Origin: Planctomycetota bacterium
GTDB taxonomy: Bacteria > Planctomycetota > UBA8108
Direction of reading: 5' to 3'
Length of the DNA stretch: 6,893 bases
Assembly (NCBI GenBank): GCA_022451445.1
Contig: JAKUSY010000166.1
Location: 1 to 6,893, forward strand
Position 1 is the first letter of the stretch; every line of letters starts with the position of its first letter. Under the pieces are notes generated by a model. The model was not told the origin of the DNA. It searched no databases and saw nothing but the letters and a program-made list of their open reading frames with translations. Shown here in pieces: positions 1-5,835 of this stretch. A program made the translations under genes and the position numbers.

Positions 1-481
1 AGTCGAGTGTATAGGAAACCCGCAGGCCGGCCGGATTGGAGAAGGCGACAACGCTGGAGTCTCCGTTTGTCAGTACGATCGGCGCATCTACGCCGATTTC
101 CATCGCAGCGACAGCCTGGTCGTCAATCCCCGTTTCTTTGATGATTTCATAAAAGGGCAGGGCGCTTCCGTCCATCCCGGGCAATTCCGGTCCATTTATG
201 TGAACCTCCAGGTTGCAGACCCCGGTGGCGAAGAGTGCCGACATCAGGTGCTCGACAGTCTGGACATTCGCATCTCCCCGGACGAGGCTTGTGCAGCGAG
301 GTTTTCGTCCGGAGTTTTCCGGGCAGGCCTGAACCCTGGGCTTTCCGGGCAGATCTGTCCGTACAAAAACGACCCCGCTCCTGGCGGGCGCGGGGCGCAA
401 CTCGACTGCGACATCGGCTCCGGTATGGAGGCCGGTTCCACTCAAGCAGGCTACGCTGGATATGGTCTTCTGAGTTGGCAT
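1..481 (-). CDS. lpxC: UDP-3-O-acyl-N-acetylglucosamine deacetylase LpxC, N-terminal part (runs off the left edge)
   Basis: LpxC is the zinc-dependent cytoplasmic deacetylase of the first committed step of lipid A synthesis. I translated 160 residues from the ATG at 481 to the window edge. Seen: GTGLHTG (residues 15-21), VELRPAP (26-32), TVEHLMSAL (75-83) and INGPELPGMDGSALPF (95-110), all typical of LpxC domain I. E77-H78 match the catalytic glutamate and first zinc ligand of the family (E78/H79 in E. coli). The remaining zinc ligands lie in the missing part. The ATG is chosen because MPTQKTISSVACLSGTGLHTG aligns with the usual N-terminus, but I see no good Shine-Dalgarno before it. The frame stays open up to the ompH stop codon, 72 nt upstream, with no other ATG, GTG or TTG. 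In some lineages LpxC is fused to FabZ; that cannot be judged here. Confidence 0.96.
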   Translation of the reverse strand, partial: MPTQKTISSVACLSGTGLHTGADVAVELRPAPARSGVVFVRTDLPGKPRVQACPENSGRKPRCTSLVRGDANVQTVEHLMSALFATGVCNLEVHINGPELPGMDGSALPFYEIIKETGIDDQAVAAMEIGVDAPIVLTNGDSSVVAFSNPAGLRVSYTLD

Positions 482-553
482 GGAGTTGTAAATGCTGATT
501 CGATACCAGTCCCTGCCGAGCCCAGCCAGGGGGTCGGCCCAGGTTCGAACTTT

Positions 554-1156
554 TTATCCACCACCTACGCCAGGCCGCTTGTAGCGTTTGTTGAGCCGAT
601 CAGTCACTTCTTTTGTGATGTCATATTCCGGCTTGGCAAAATGTATGATCTTCCAATGAAAGCCGGTGCCTCGCTGGATCTCCGCAGTGACCGCCTTCTC
701 CAAGACAAGGTCCAGCTCCTTAGATGTGGCGACGGTCTCTATCTCGCGGGCGATTTCATCTCGGATTTCTTTGATAACAGCGGCCTGCCGTTTGGCGATA
801 TCTTCCCCGTGTTTTTTCTGCCCTTCCCGGAACTTTCTCCGCGATTCGAGGAGCTCTGAGAAAATTCGCGCATAGCCGGGAGAGTCTTGTTTTATGGATT
901 TCAGCTCCTCTTCTTTAATCTCTATATTTTCTTTCAGGGCGTCCATCAGCCGTTTGGCTTTATCAAAAACCACCTTCAATTCGCCTGACTTGTCGATTTG
1001 CTTCTGGTAGCTGTCAAATATCTTCGAAATATCTACAACTGCCGTCCGAGGCGGAAGAAAGGTCGTAAAGGCCTGGGCGCTGAGGAAAAGAAAACATCCA
1101 GAAACGCATAAAAGGGAAAGAGTTAACAATGCGACGGGTAACCGTAACTTTCTCAT
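554..1156 (-). CDS. ompH: OmpH/Skp-family periplasmic chaperone
   Basis: The protein has 200 residues, close to the usual 160-200 of this family. It begins with a basic and hydrophobic export signal (residues 1-29), with a possible signal peptidase I site after SAQA (26-29). The sequence VSGC at 18-21 also fits a lipobox, so a lipoprotein is possible. Next come the family's N-terminal strand (AVVDISKIF, 39-47), a long charged helical or coiled-coil region (about 55-145, the tentacle part of Skp), and a C-terminal element (ELDLVLEKAV 147-156, YDITKEVTDRLNK 178-190). Skp holds unfolded outer-membrane proteins in the periplasm; that role is inferred from family and architecture. An AGGGG lies about 9 nt before the ATG. 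Proximity to lpxC is common, though here dnaB rather than bamA lies upstream. Sequence identity in this family is weak, so the assignment rests on signal, length, coiled coil and context. Confidence 0.87.
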   Translation of the reverse strand: MRKLRLPVALLTLSLLCVSGCFLFLSAQAFTTFLPPRTAVVDISKIFDSYQKQIDKSGELKVVFDKAKRLMDALKENIEIKEEELKSIKQDSPGYARIFSELLESRRKFREGQKKHGEDIAKRQAAVIKEIRDEIAREIETVATSKELDLVLEKAVTAEIQRGTGFHWKIIHFAKPEYDITKEVTDRLNKRYKRPGVGGG

Positions 1157-1261
1157 ACGCTTCAGCCCCTTAAATGGATGAAATAATCCTGCTGTTCACT
1201 TGCCGCAAGCATCCACAATCGCGACAAACTTCGATACACAAAAATACACTCAAGGCCGGAC

Positions 1262-1289
1262 ATTTTACTCATGTAAACAGGAGCCTCAA
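1262..1289 (-). promoter_or_regulatory. Possible sigma70-type promoter for ompH-lpxC
   Basis: On the minus strand, TTGAGG (1289-1284) is followed after 16 nt by TAAAAT (1267-1262). The elements match consensus at 4 of 6 and 5 of 6 positions. It lies about 105 nt before the ompH ATG, in the longest intergenic gap of the window (1157-1326). The rest of that gap is AT- and T-rich with no clear terminator hairpin, RNA gene or small ORF that I can support. Pattern match only. Confidence 0.3.
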
Positions 1290-1326
1290 AGCCAAATCAA
1301 CACCCAAAACCCCCCTATAGCTGATT

Positions 1327-2739
1327 TCAGCCCTTATCGGCTGTCTGGCTCGCAGCTTCAGCCAGTTGGAGGGCCTCCTCCGAGGAGGCGTAATCGCCCT
1401 CATCATCGCGCCAGGAGCGGTTTTGGAACCTCAAGAGGTGTTTGATGAAGTGCAGGCTGACATCTCCTGTGGGGCCATTCCGGTTTTTCAGCAGGAGCAC
1501 AGTGGCATCGTTTTTGACCTTTTCTTTCTGCTCACTGCCGCCTTCTAGGTAGTACTCGGGCCGATGGAGCATGAGTACGAGGTCAGCATCCTGCTCGATG
1601 GCGCCGGACTCCCTCAGATCGGCCAGCCTGGGGCGCTTGCTTTCGCGATCTTCAACCTTGCGGCTGAGCTGGGAAACAGCGATGACCGGCACCTTCAACT
1701 CTCTCGCTATTCCTTTCAGCCCCCTGGAGATAGCCGAAATTTCCTGCTGCCGGCTTTCGTTTGAGGTCCCCTCCATAAGCTGGAGGTAGTCGATTACAAT
1801 GAGATCGAGCTTCTCTTTCCTGTGGAGGCGCCGGGCCCTGGTGCGCAACTGGAGAACGGTGAGGCCCGGAGTGTCATCTATGAAAATCTTTTTTTGATAC
1901 AGGCGGCCAGCTGCTTCGGTGATTTTCCCGTGATCTTCCGGGGAGAGCTTTTTTCCTCTGACCCTCTGAGAATCGACTCCGGCGCTGATGCAGAGAAGAT
2001 TGGTAACCAGGTCCAGGCTGGAGACCTCCAAGCTGAAAATCCCGACCTTTTTGGCGGAGGCCTCACCACCCAGCCCCTCCGCGATGTTTCGAATCACGTT
2101 CAGGCAGAAGGAAGTTTTTCCCATGCTGGGTCGTCCGGCAATGATAACGAACTGCGAGGGCATCAGGCCGATGAGGAGATCGTCAAGGTCCGTATAGCCG
2201 GTCTTGAATCCAAGGTCAGACTCTTTGTCGAGGTTGTCGAGGACGAGCATCACGTCGTCTTTAATGGGCGAGAAGTCGGACCGTGCGGAGGCGGTCTCGC
2301 CAAGATTGAAGAGGGCGGACTCCGCCGCGTCCTGCTGCTCCTTGGCGCTTTGGCTGGATTCGTAAATCTGGCTTACGATCGAGGCGCAGGTCTCATGCAG
2401 CCCACGCAGGATGGCCTTGTCCTTGACGATTTTCGCGTAGTACTCGGCGTTTCCCGCCGCCGGCATGAAATCCTCGAGCTCATCGAGATAGTCGATGCCG
2501 CCGGTGCTCTCAGCCTCTCCACGGTTCTTGATCTCTTCCGACAGAAGTATCTGGTCGAGTGACTGATGAGTGCTGTGGAGATGGGAGGCCGCGTCGAATA
2601 TTCGTTTATGGCGGTCGCTGTAAAAATCGTCCGGACCCAGGATGCCGAAAACGCCCTGGGCAGCCTCGCAATCTACAAGCAAAGCGCCAAGAACACTTTT
2701 TTCTGCATCGATATTATGCGGCAGATCTCGCTCGCTCAA
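1327..2739 (-). CDS. dnaB: Replicative DNA helicase DnaB
   Basis: DnaB is the hexameric 5'-3' helicase that unwinds DNA at the replication fork. With the TTG start at 2739 it has 470 residues, the usual family length. The N-terminal helical domain starts at LPHNIDAEKSVLGALL (6-21), followed by a linker and a RecA-type ATPase. Seen: Walker A GRPSMGKT (202-209), FSLEVS with the catalytic glutamate E238, Walker B LIVIDYLQ with D317, VSQLSRKVEDR (355-365), and KNRNGPTG (418-425) with the K and R that act across the subunit interface. The C-terminus ends in a short acidic tail, and no intein interrupts the motifs. Start: this TTG has AGGTG 6 nt upstream and gives the natural MSERDLPHN beginning. 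A TTG at 2805 with GGAGG 9 nt upstream would add 22 basic residues not typical of the family, and it sits inside a hairpin. I favour 2739, perhaps 60:40. Confidence 0.97.
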   Translation of the reverse strand: MSERDLPHNIDAEKSVLGALLVDCEAAQGVFGILGPDDFYSDRHKRIFDAASHLHSTHQSLDQILLSEEIKNRGEAESTGGIDYLDELEDFMPAAGNAEYYAKIVKDKAILRGLHETCASIVSQIYESSQSAKEQQDAAESALFNLGETASARSDFSPIKDDVMLVLDNLDKESDLGFKTGYTDLDDLLIGLMPSQFVIIAGRPSMGKTSFCLNVIRNIAEGLGGEASAKKVGIFSLEVSSLDLVTNLLCISAGVDSQRVRGKKLSPEDHGKITEAAGRLYQKKIFIDDTPGLTVLQLRTRARRLHRKEKLDLIVIDYLQLMEGTSNESRQQEISAISRGLKGIARELKVPVIAVSQLSRKVEDRESKRPRLADLRESGAIEQDADLVLMLHRPEYYLEGGSEQKEKVKNDATVLLLKNRNGPTGDVSLHFIKHLLRFQNRSWRDDEGDYASSEEALQLAEAASQTADKG

Positions 2740-2793
2740 CTCAACCACCTGTACAGCCCGCAAGGGCTTTTTCCGGCAGGCGCGGATAGTGCG

Positions 2794-2811
2794 CCGGGCT
2801 GTCAAGCCCGG
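2794..2811 (-). promoter_or_regulatory. GC-rich hairpin in the dnaB 5' region
   Basis: The minus strand reads CCGGGCT-TGAC-AGCCCGG, a perfect 7-bp stem with a 4-nt loop. No T tract follows it in the direction of transcription, so it is not a standard intrinsic terminator. It contains the alternative TTG start at 2805 and lies just after a GGAGG (2819-2815). It could lower translation from that start or partly attenuate transcription between rplI and dnaB. The function is inference. Confidence 0.5.
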
Positions 2812-2857
2812 GGGCCTCCGCGCCCTTTTTTAATCCACCAATACTAAGAAAGGCGAC

Positions 2858-3505
2858 TCAGTCCTCAGGCCCGCTATCATCGGCGCTGCCTTCTTCAGTT
2901 TCAACATACTCTTCAGAAACATTGCCTTCATCTTCTCCCTGGGGCTCGTCGTCCTCGCCGCCATCGACTGCCCCATCCGAGGGCTCGGCCTCTTCGGTGC
3001 CGGGCTCGCCGGAGTCTTCATCATCTTCGTCCAGGAAGGCCATGGAGCCGACCTGGCTTTCATCTCCTTTGACCACCCAGACCTTCGCTTCGCATTCAAC
3101 CTCGGGGTGAAGCCTGATGTTCACCATGTAGATGCCCAATTCCTTGATAGGCTCAGGAAGGATGATTGATTTCGGCTCAACTTCAATTTCCTCGGCGGAA
3201 AATTGAGCCGCTATGTCACGGGCGGTCACGGAGCCGTAGAGGTGCCCCTCCTCGCTGGCGTTGGTTACCACCGTGCAGGATGCTTTCTCGATCTCCTTGG
3301 CCAGGACCTCGAATTTTTCCTTGGTCTCCTGCTCGAGGGCGATCAGGCGCCGCCTCATCCCTTCAAAACGGTTGATGTTGTCGGCCGTGACTTCAACGGC
3401 AAGGCCCTTGGGGAGGAGGTAATTGCGCCCGTAACCGGGAGCCACCTCGACGATGTCTCCAATGTTCCCGAGCTTTTCGATATTGCGCTGCAAGAGTAGC
3501 TTCAT
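2858..3505 (-). CDS. rplI: 50S ribosomal protein L9 with an acidic C-terminal extension
   Basis: L9 binds 23S rRNA at the base of the L1 stalk and helps keep the reading frame. The start MKLLLQRNIEKLGNIGDIV and the motif GYGRNYLLPKGLA (24-36) are diagnostic of the rRNA-binding N domain. A charged connecting helix follows (about 45-76), then the C domain with LYGSVTARDIA (89-99) and IKELGIYMVNIRLHPEVE (120-137). The standard protein ends near residue 150. Here about 58 more residues follow (158-215), roughly half of them D or E with no K or R and almost no hydrophobic residues, so probably a disordered acidic tail. The ATG at 3505 is fixed by the conserved N-terminus; the upstream purine run AGAAAGAAAGAA is only a weak ribosome site. 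It follows ssb by 58 nt, without the rpsR usually found here. Confidence 0.97.
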   Translation of the reverse strand: MKLLLQRNIEKLGNIGDIVEVAPGYGRNYLLPKGLAVEVTADNINRFEGMRRRLIALEQETKEKFEVLAKEIEKASCTVVTNASEEGHLYGSVTARDIAAQFSAEEIEVEPKSIILPEPIKELGIYMVNIRLHPEVECEAKVWVVKGDESQVGSMAFLDEDDEDSGEPGTEEAEPSDGAVDGGEDDEPQGEDEGNVSEEYVETEEGSADDSGPED

Positions 3506-3563
3506 GGTTCTTTCTTTCTAAATAGTTCGACTGACGCGAGGTCTCCTGCGTGGATGTGGCGCC

Positions 3564-4397
3564 TTAGAACGGGACCTCTTCGTCTTCCTGACTCATGGGA
3601 TCGATGTGAGGAGCCTCGGGGGCGGGCTCTGTCGGCCCCGGATCTCCGGATTCTGATGAAAACCCCCCTCCAGGGCTGTTCCCAGAGGCGCTTCCGTAGG
3701 CTTCATGTAACCGAAAGTTCTCGCCGGTAACACAGACCTTTGAGCGTTTTTCACCGGTTGTCTTGTCATCCCAGCTTTGCTTAGTCAGGCGCCCCTCGAC
3801 AAACAGGGGGGTGCCTTTCTTGTACAGCCGGCAGACCTCCTCGGCCTCGTTGCCCCAGAAATCCACACCGATGAAGGCGGTCTCTCCCTGCTTTTGACCC
3901 CCTGAATCGCTCCAATTGCGATTGACCGCTATGGTGACTGTCGTGACGGATCGGTCTGTGCCTGCGGATCGCAATTCGGGATCCCGGGTCAGGTTACCCA
4001 TTACGAAAACCTTATTAAAATAGGGTATGGAATCTTCCGGATCCTGGCCTCCCCCTCCCTGCTCGGAGGGCGGGGAGATAAATTGAAAGTTCTCCGCGGT
4101 GACATCGACCTTGCTGCGTTTCTGCCCTTCCTTTGATTCCCACGCCCGGAAACTCAGGCGGCCTTCGACAAAAAGTGGCCGCCCTTTCTGGATGTACTGG
4201 CAGATGGTTTCAGCTGTACGCCCCCAGAAAGTCACATCCACCCAGTCGCTCCAGAGCTTCTCTTCTCCCTGGGGATTGGTCCACTTCCGCCTCAGGTGGA
4301 GATTTACCTCGGTAACGTTTGTGCCATTGGGGGTCTGCCGCAAGTCCGGAGTCGCGGTGACCATGCCCATGAGAATTACCTTGTTGAAATTAGGCAT
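3564..4397 (-). CDS. ssb: Single-stranded DNA-binding protein with two OB folds in one chain
   Basis: The 277 residues contain two complete SSB-type OB domains. The first (about 1-108) starts FNKVILMGM and contains WVDVTFWGR (52-60) and PLFVEGRLSFRAW (74-86). The second (about 126-231) starts YFNKVFVMGNLTRDPELR and contains FIGVDFWG (175-182) and PLFVEGRLTKQSW (197-209). A Gly/Ser/Pro-rich linker follows, then an acidic tip ending EDEEVPF. That tip matches the DDDIPF-type end by which SSB recruits replication and repair partners. Ordinary bacterial SSB is about 150-180 residues with one OB fold and forms a tetramer. A tandem form is known from Deinococcus and Thermus, where a dimer carries four OB folds; the same assembly is likely here by inference. 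The ATG at 4397 begins directly at the first strand. The gene lies between rpsF and rplI, as in many bacteria, but rpsR is absent. Confidence 0.97.
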   Translation of the reverse strand: MPNFNKVILMGMVTATPDLRQTPNGTNVTEVNLHLRRKWTNPQGEEKLWSDWVDVTFWGRTAETICQYIQKGRPLFVEGRLSFRAWESKEGQKRSKVDVTAENFQFISPPSEQGGGGQDPEDSIPYFNKVFVMGNLTRDPELRSAGTDRSVTTVTIAVNRNWSDSGGQKQGETAFIGVDFWGNEAEEVCRLYKKGTPLFVEGRLTKQSWDDKTTGEKRSKVCVTGENFRLHEAYGSASGNSPGGGFSSESGDPGPTEPAPEAPHIDPMSQEDEEVPF

Positions 4398-4487
4398 CGA
4401 TTCGTCTCGCTTGATCCGTCATATGCCGGAGAACTTCACCAGCTTCAAAGCAATACTGTAGGGAAAAAAACATGGCGCAATTAAATC

Positions 4488-5165
4488 TCAGGAATCTTCC
4501 GCTTCTTCTTCGGTAGAGTCCGCGGCGGCGGATTCGCCTTCTTCGGACTGTTGGCTTTCGTCTTCAGCGGCCGGTTCAGCCTCCACCTCAGGATCGCTTT
4601 TATCTGCAGGAAGCTCGGACTCAACGGCTGCGTCAGGAGCGTCCTCTTCTTCAACAGTCACGGCAGTCTCAGGAGCCTCTTCGCCCGAGGCCGACTCCTC
4701 GTCCCCATCGCCTTCCGCCAACTGGTCTTTCGCAGGCTCGGGGCTCTCTGCTGAGTTGTCCTCTGCGGGCTGGGCTTCGGCTGCTTCTTCAGCGGCGGGC
4801 TCAGTGGGCTCTTTGCGGGCCTGCGCGGCTGCCTCTCTCTCGGCCTGGCGGGCCTTGTGAGCATCCAGCACTTCCTCGATGTATTCGTTCTGAAGGACCA
4901 TGAGCCTCAAGACACGCTCTGAGAGCTGAACATCTCTGTGCAGGGTTGTGATGGCTGGCCCGGGAGCGTTGAAATAGGTCAGGAAATAGGTTCCTTTACG
5001 ACACCCCTTCACCTCGTAGGCCAGCTTCCTGTCCGGCCAGCGCTCCGAATAAACAAGATCCGCTTCGTTTTTCTGGAGCAGATCTCCAACATGTTTTTCT
5101 AGGCCGGGCCAATCCTTCGCGGCGAGGTTGGCGTCAAATAAAAAGAGTCCTTCGTAAAGTTTCAA
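4488..5165 (-). CDS. rpsF: 30S ribosomal protein S6 with a long acidic C-terminal tail
   Basis: S6 is a small-subunit protein of the 30S platform that pairs with S18. The S6 fold spans about residues 1-105: YEGLFLFDANLA (4-15), the RKLAYEVKGCRKGTYFLTYF stretch (46-65) typical of the second and third strands, and VLRLMVLQ (85-92). After a short charged helix (about 98-118) comes a tail of roughly 108 residues made mostly of E, A, P, S and D. I count about 42 D or E and only two or three K in it, and no aromatic residue. The family is normally 95-135 residues long, so the tail nearly doubles it. The start is TTG at 5165, supported by AGGAGG six nt upstream and by the conserved MKLYEG beginning. 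It is the first gene after a putative promoter, and ssb follows after 90 nt. Confidence 0.96.
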   Translation of the reverse strand: MKLYEGLFLFDANLAAKDWPGLEKHVGDLLQKNEADLVYSERWPDRKLAYEVKGCRKGTYFLTYFNAPGPAITTLHRDVQLSERVLRLMVLQNEYIEEVLDAHKARQAEREAAAQARKEPTEPAAEEAAEAQPAEDNSAESPEPAKDQLAEGDGDEESASGEEAPETAVTVEEEDAPDAAVESELPADKSDPEVEAEPAAEDESQQSEEGESAAADSTEEEAEDS

Positions 5166-5171
5166 TCCGAG

Positions 5172-5177
5172 CCTCCT
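5172..5177 (-). promoter_or_regulatory. Strong Shine-Dalgarno for rpsF, deciding its TTG start
   Basis: AGGAGG lies 6 nt before the TTG at 5165. This match and spacing, with the conserved S6 N-terminus, fix a non-ATG start. The site can pair with upstream GCCT (5205-5202) or CTCC (5196-5193) in the leader, so it may be partly hidden in the mRNA. Confidence 0.75.
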
Positions 5178-5214
5178 GTGCTCTGTGCGCCCGGAGAATC
5201 CAGGCTGTCAGACG

Positions 5215-5242
5215 ATTTTATATAGAATGCGTTTCTGGTCAA
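5215..5242 (-). promoter_or_regulatory. Putative sigma70-type promoter for rpsF-ssb-rplI-dnaB
   Basis: On the minus strand, TTGACC (5242-5237) overlaps the pth stop codon. A 16-nt spacer leads to TAAAAT (5220-5215). Each hexamer matches consensus at 5 of 6 positions. The predicted transcription start is near 5208, which gives a leader of about 43 nt before rpsF. Pattern match only, but it is the best promoter-like sequence I found in the gaps I examined. Confidence 0.5.
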
Positions 5243-5832
5243 TCTTCTGTTTGGTTGAAACGGTTCATACAGGATTCGACACCGTCCTGCAGCCAAACCG
5301 CGAGGGCCTCTGAGGAACGTTCAGCAGCCTGATTTAAGGCCTCCAGGCTCTTTCCAGTGACTTTTTCGAGAACGTAATCTTTAGCTTCGGCGGCCGTGTC
5401 TCGCCCAACACCGATTTTCAGCCGCGAAAAAAGATCGTGGCCGACGTGGCTGAGGACGGACCGGATCCCCTTGTGCCCCCCGGAGGCTCCATCGCATCTG
5501 AAACGAAGCTTACCTTCGGGAAGGTCCATATCGTCATAAACAATAAGCAGTTGCTCCTTCAGGTCGACTTCGATATCCCGAAGAAAATACCCGAGGAAGC
5601 TCCTGACCGCGTTTCCGCTCAAATTCATAAAGGTCTGTGGGCGGACGAGGCAGACCTTTTCAGTGACACCTCCGATTTCCAGTGACCCCTCCGAGTAGAG
5701 GGCGTTGAATTTCTTTTTTTCAGATGGGAAACCCTGCCGGTCCGCGAACCGCGTGACGACATCGAAGCCGATATTGTGACGCGATCCTGCGTATCTCTTT
5801 CCCGGGTTTCCCAGGCCAACGATAATTTTCAG
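5239..5832 (-). CDS. pth: Peptidyl-tRNA hydrolase, starting with CTG
   Basis: Pth frees tRNA from peptidyl-tRNA that drops off ribosomes; it is cytoplasmic and essential in most bacteria. Read from a CTG at 5832 it has 197 residues, the normal length. Seen: IVGLGNPGKRYAGSRHNIGF (4-23) with N9 and the catalytic H19, QTFMNLSG (66-73) with N70, and YDDMDLPEGKLRFR (99-112) with D100. These match N10, H20, N68 and D93 of E. coli. The fourth position, N114 in E. coli (GGHNG), is K121 here (GGHKG). Start: the frame holds TAA (the L25 stop), AAA, CTG, and then the conserved KIIVGLGNPG, with no ATG, GTG or TTG before the family core. The first ATG in frame (5628, residue 69) would remove the catalytic histidine. 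A GGGAG ends 8 nt before the CTG. It lies 3 nt after the L25 gene in the same frame, so translational coupling is likely. Confidence 0.95.
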   Translation of the reverse strand: MKIIVGLGNPGKRYAGSRHNIGFDVVTRFADRQGFPSEKKKFNALYSEGSLEIGGVTEKVCLVRPQTFMNLSGNAVRSFLGYFLRDIEVDLKEQLLIVYDDMDLPEGKLRFRCDGASGGHKGIRSVLSHVGHDLFSRLKIGVGRDTAAEAKDYVLEKVTGKSLEALNQAAERSSEALAVWLQDGVESCMNRFNQTED

Positions 5833-5835
5833 TTT

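Noticed and set aside
200..859. 219-codon open frame on the plus strand
   Set aside because: It runs antisense across lpxC and ompH, both of which have clear family motifs. Its translation shows no recognisable domain.
1305..1325. G-rich run after the dnaB stop (minus strand) as a G-quadruplex or terminator
   Set aside because: Only two or three G runs are present and no stem precedes the short T run.
1822..2562. 246-codon open frame on the plus strand
   Set aside because: It is the antisense shadow of the dnaB ATPase region. Codon bias of GC-rich genes often leaves such frames open.
1327..2805. Intein or insertion in dnaB
   Set aside because: DnaB is a frequent intein host, but Walker A, Walker B and KNRNGPTG are uninterrupted and the length is normal.
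2822..2835. GGGC/GCCC with a following T run on the plus strand, like a terminator
   Set aside because: The stem is only 4 bp, and no plus-strand gene ends here. On the coding strand the T run is an A run before the stem, so it cannot terminate dnaB or rplI transcripts.
5625..5819. 64-codon minus-strand frame between L25 and the called end of pth
   Set aside because: It is out of frame with the conserved N-terminal part of Pth that covers the same bases. The Pth motifs are real, so this frame is not.
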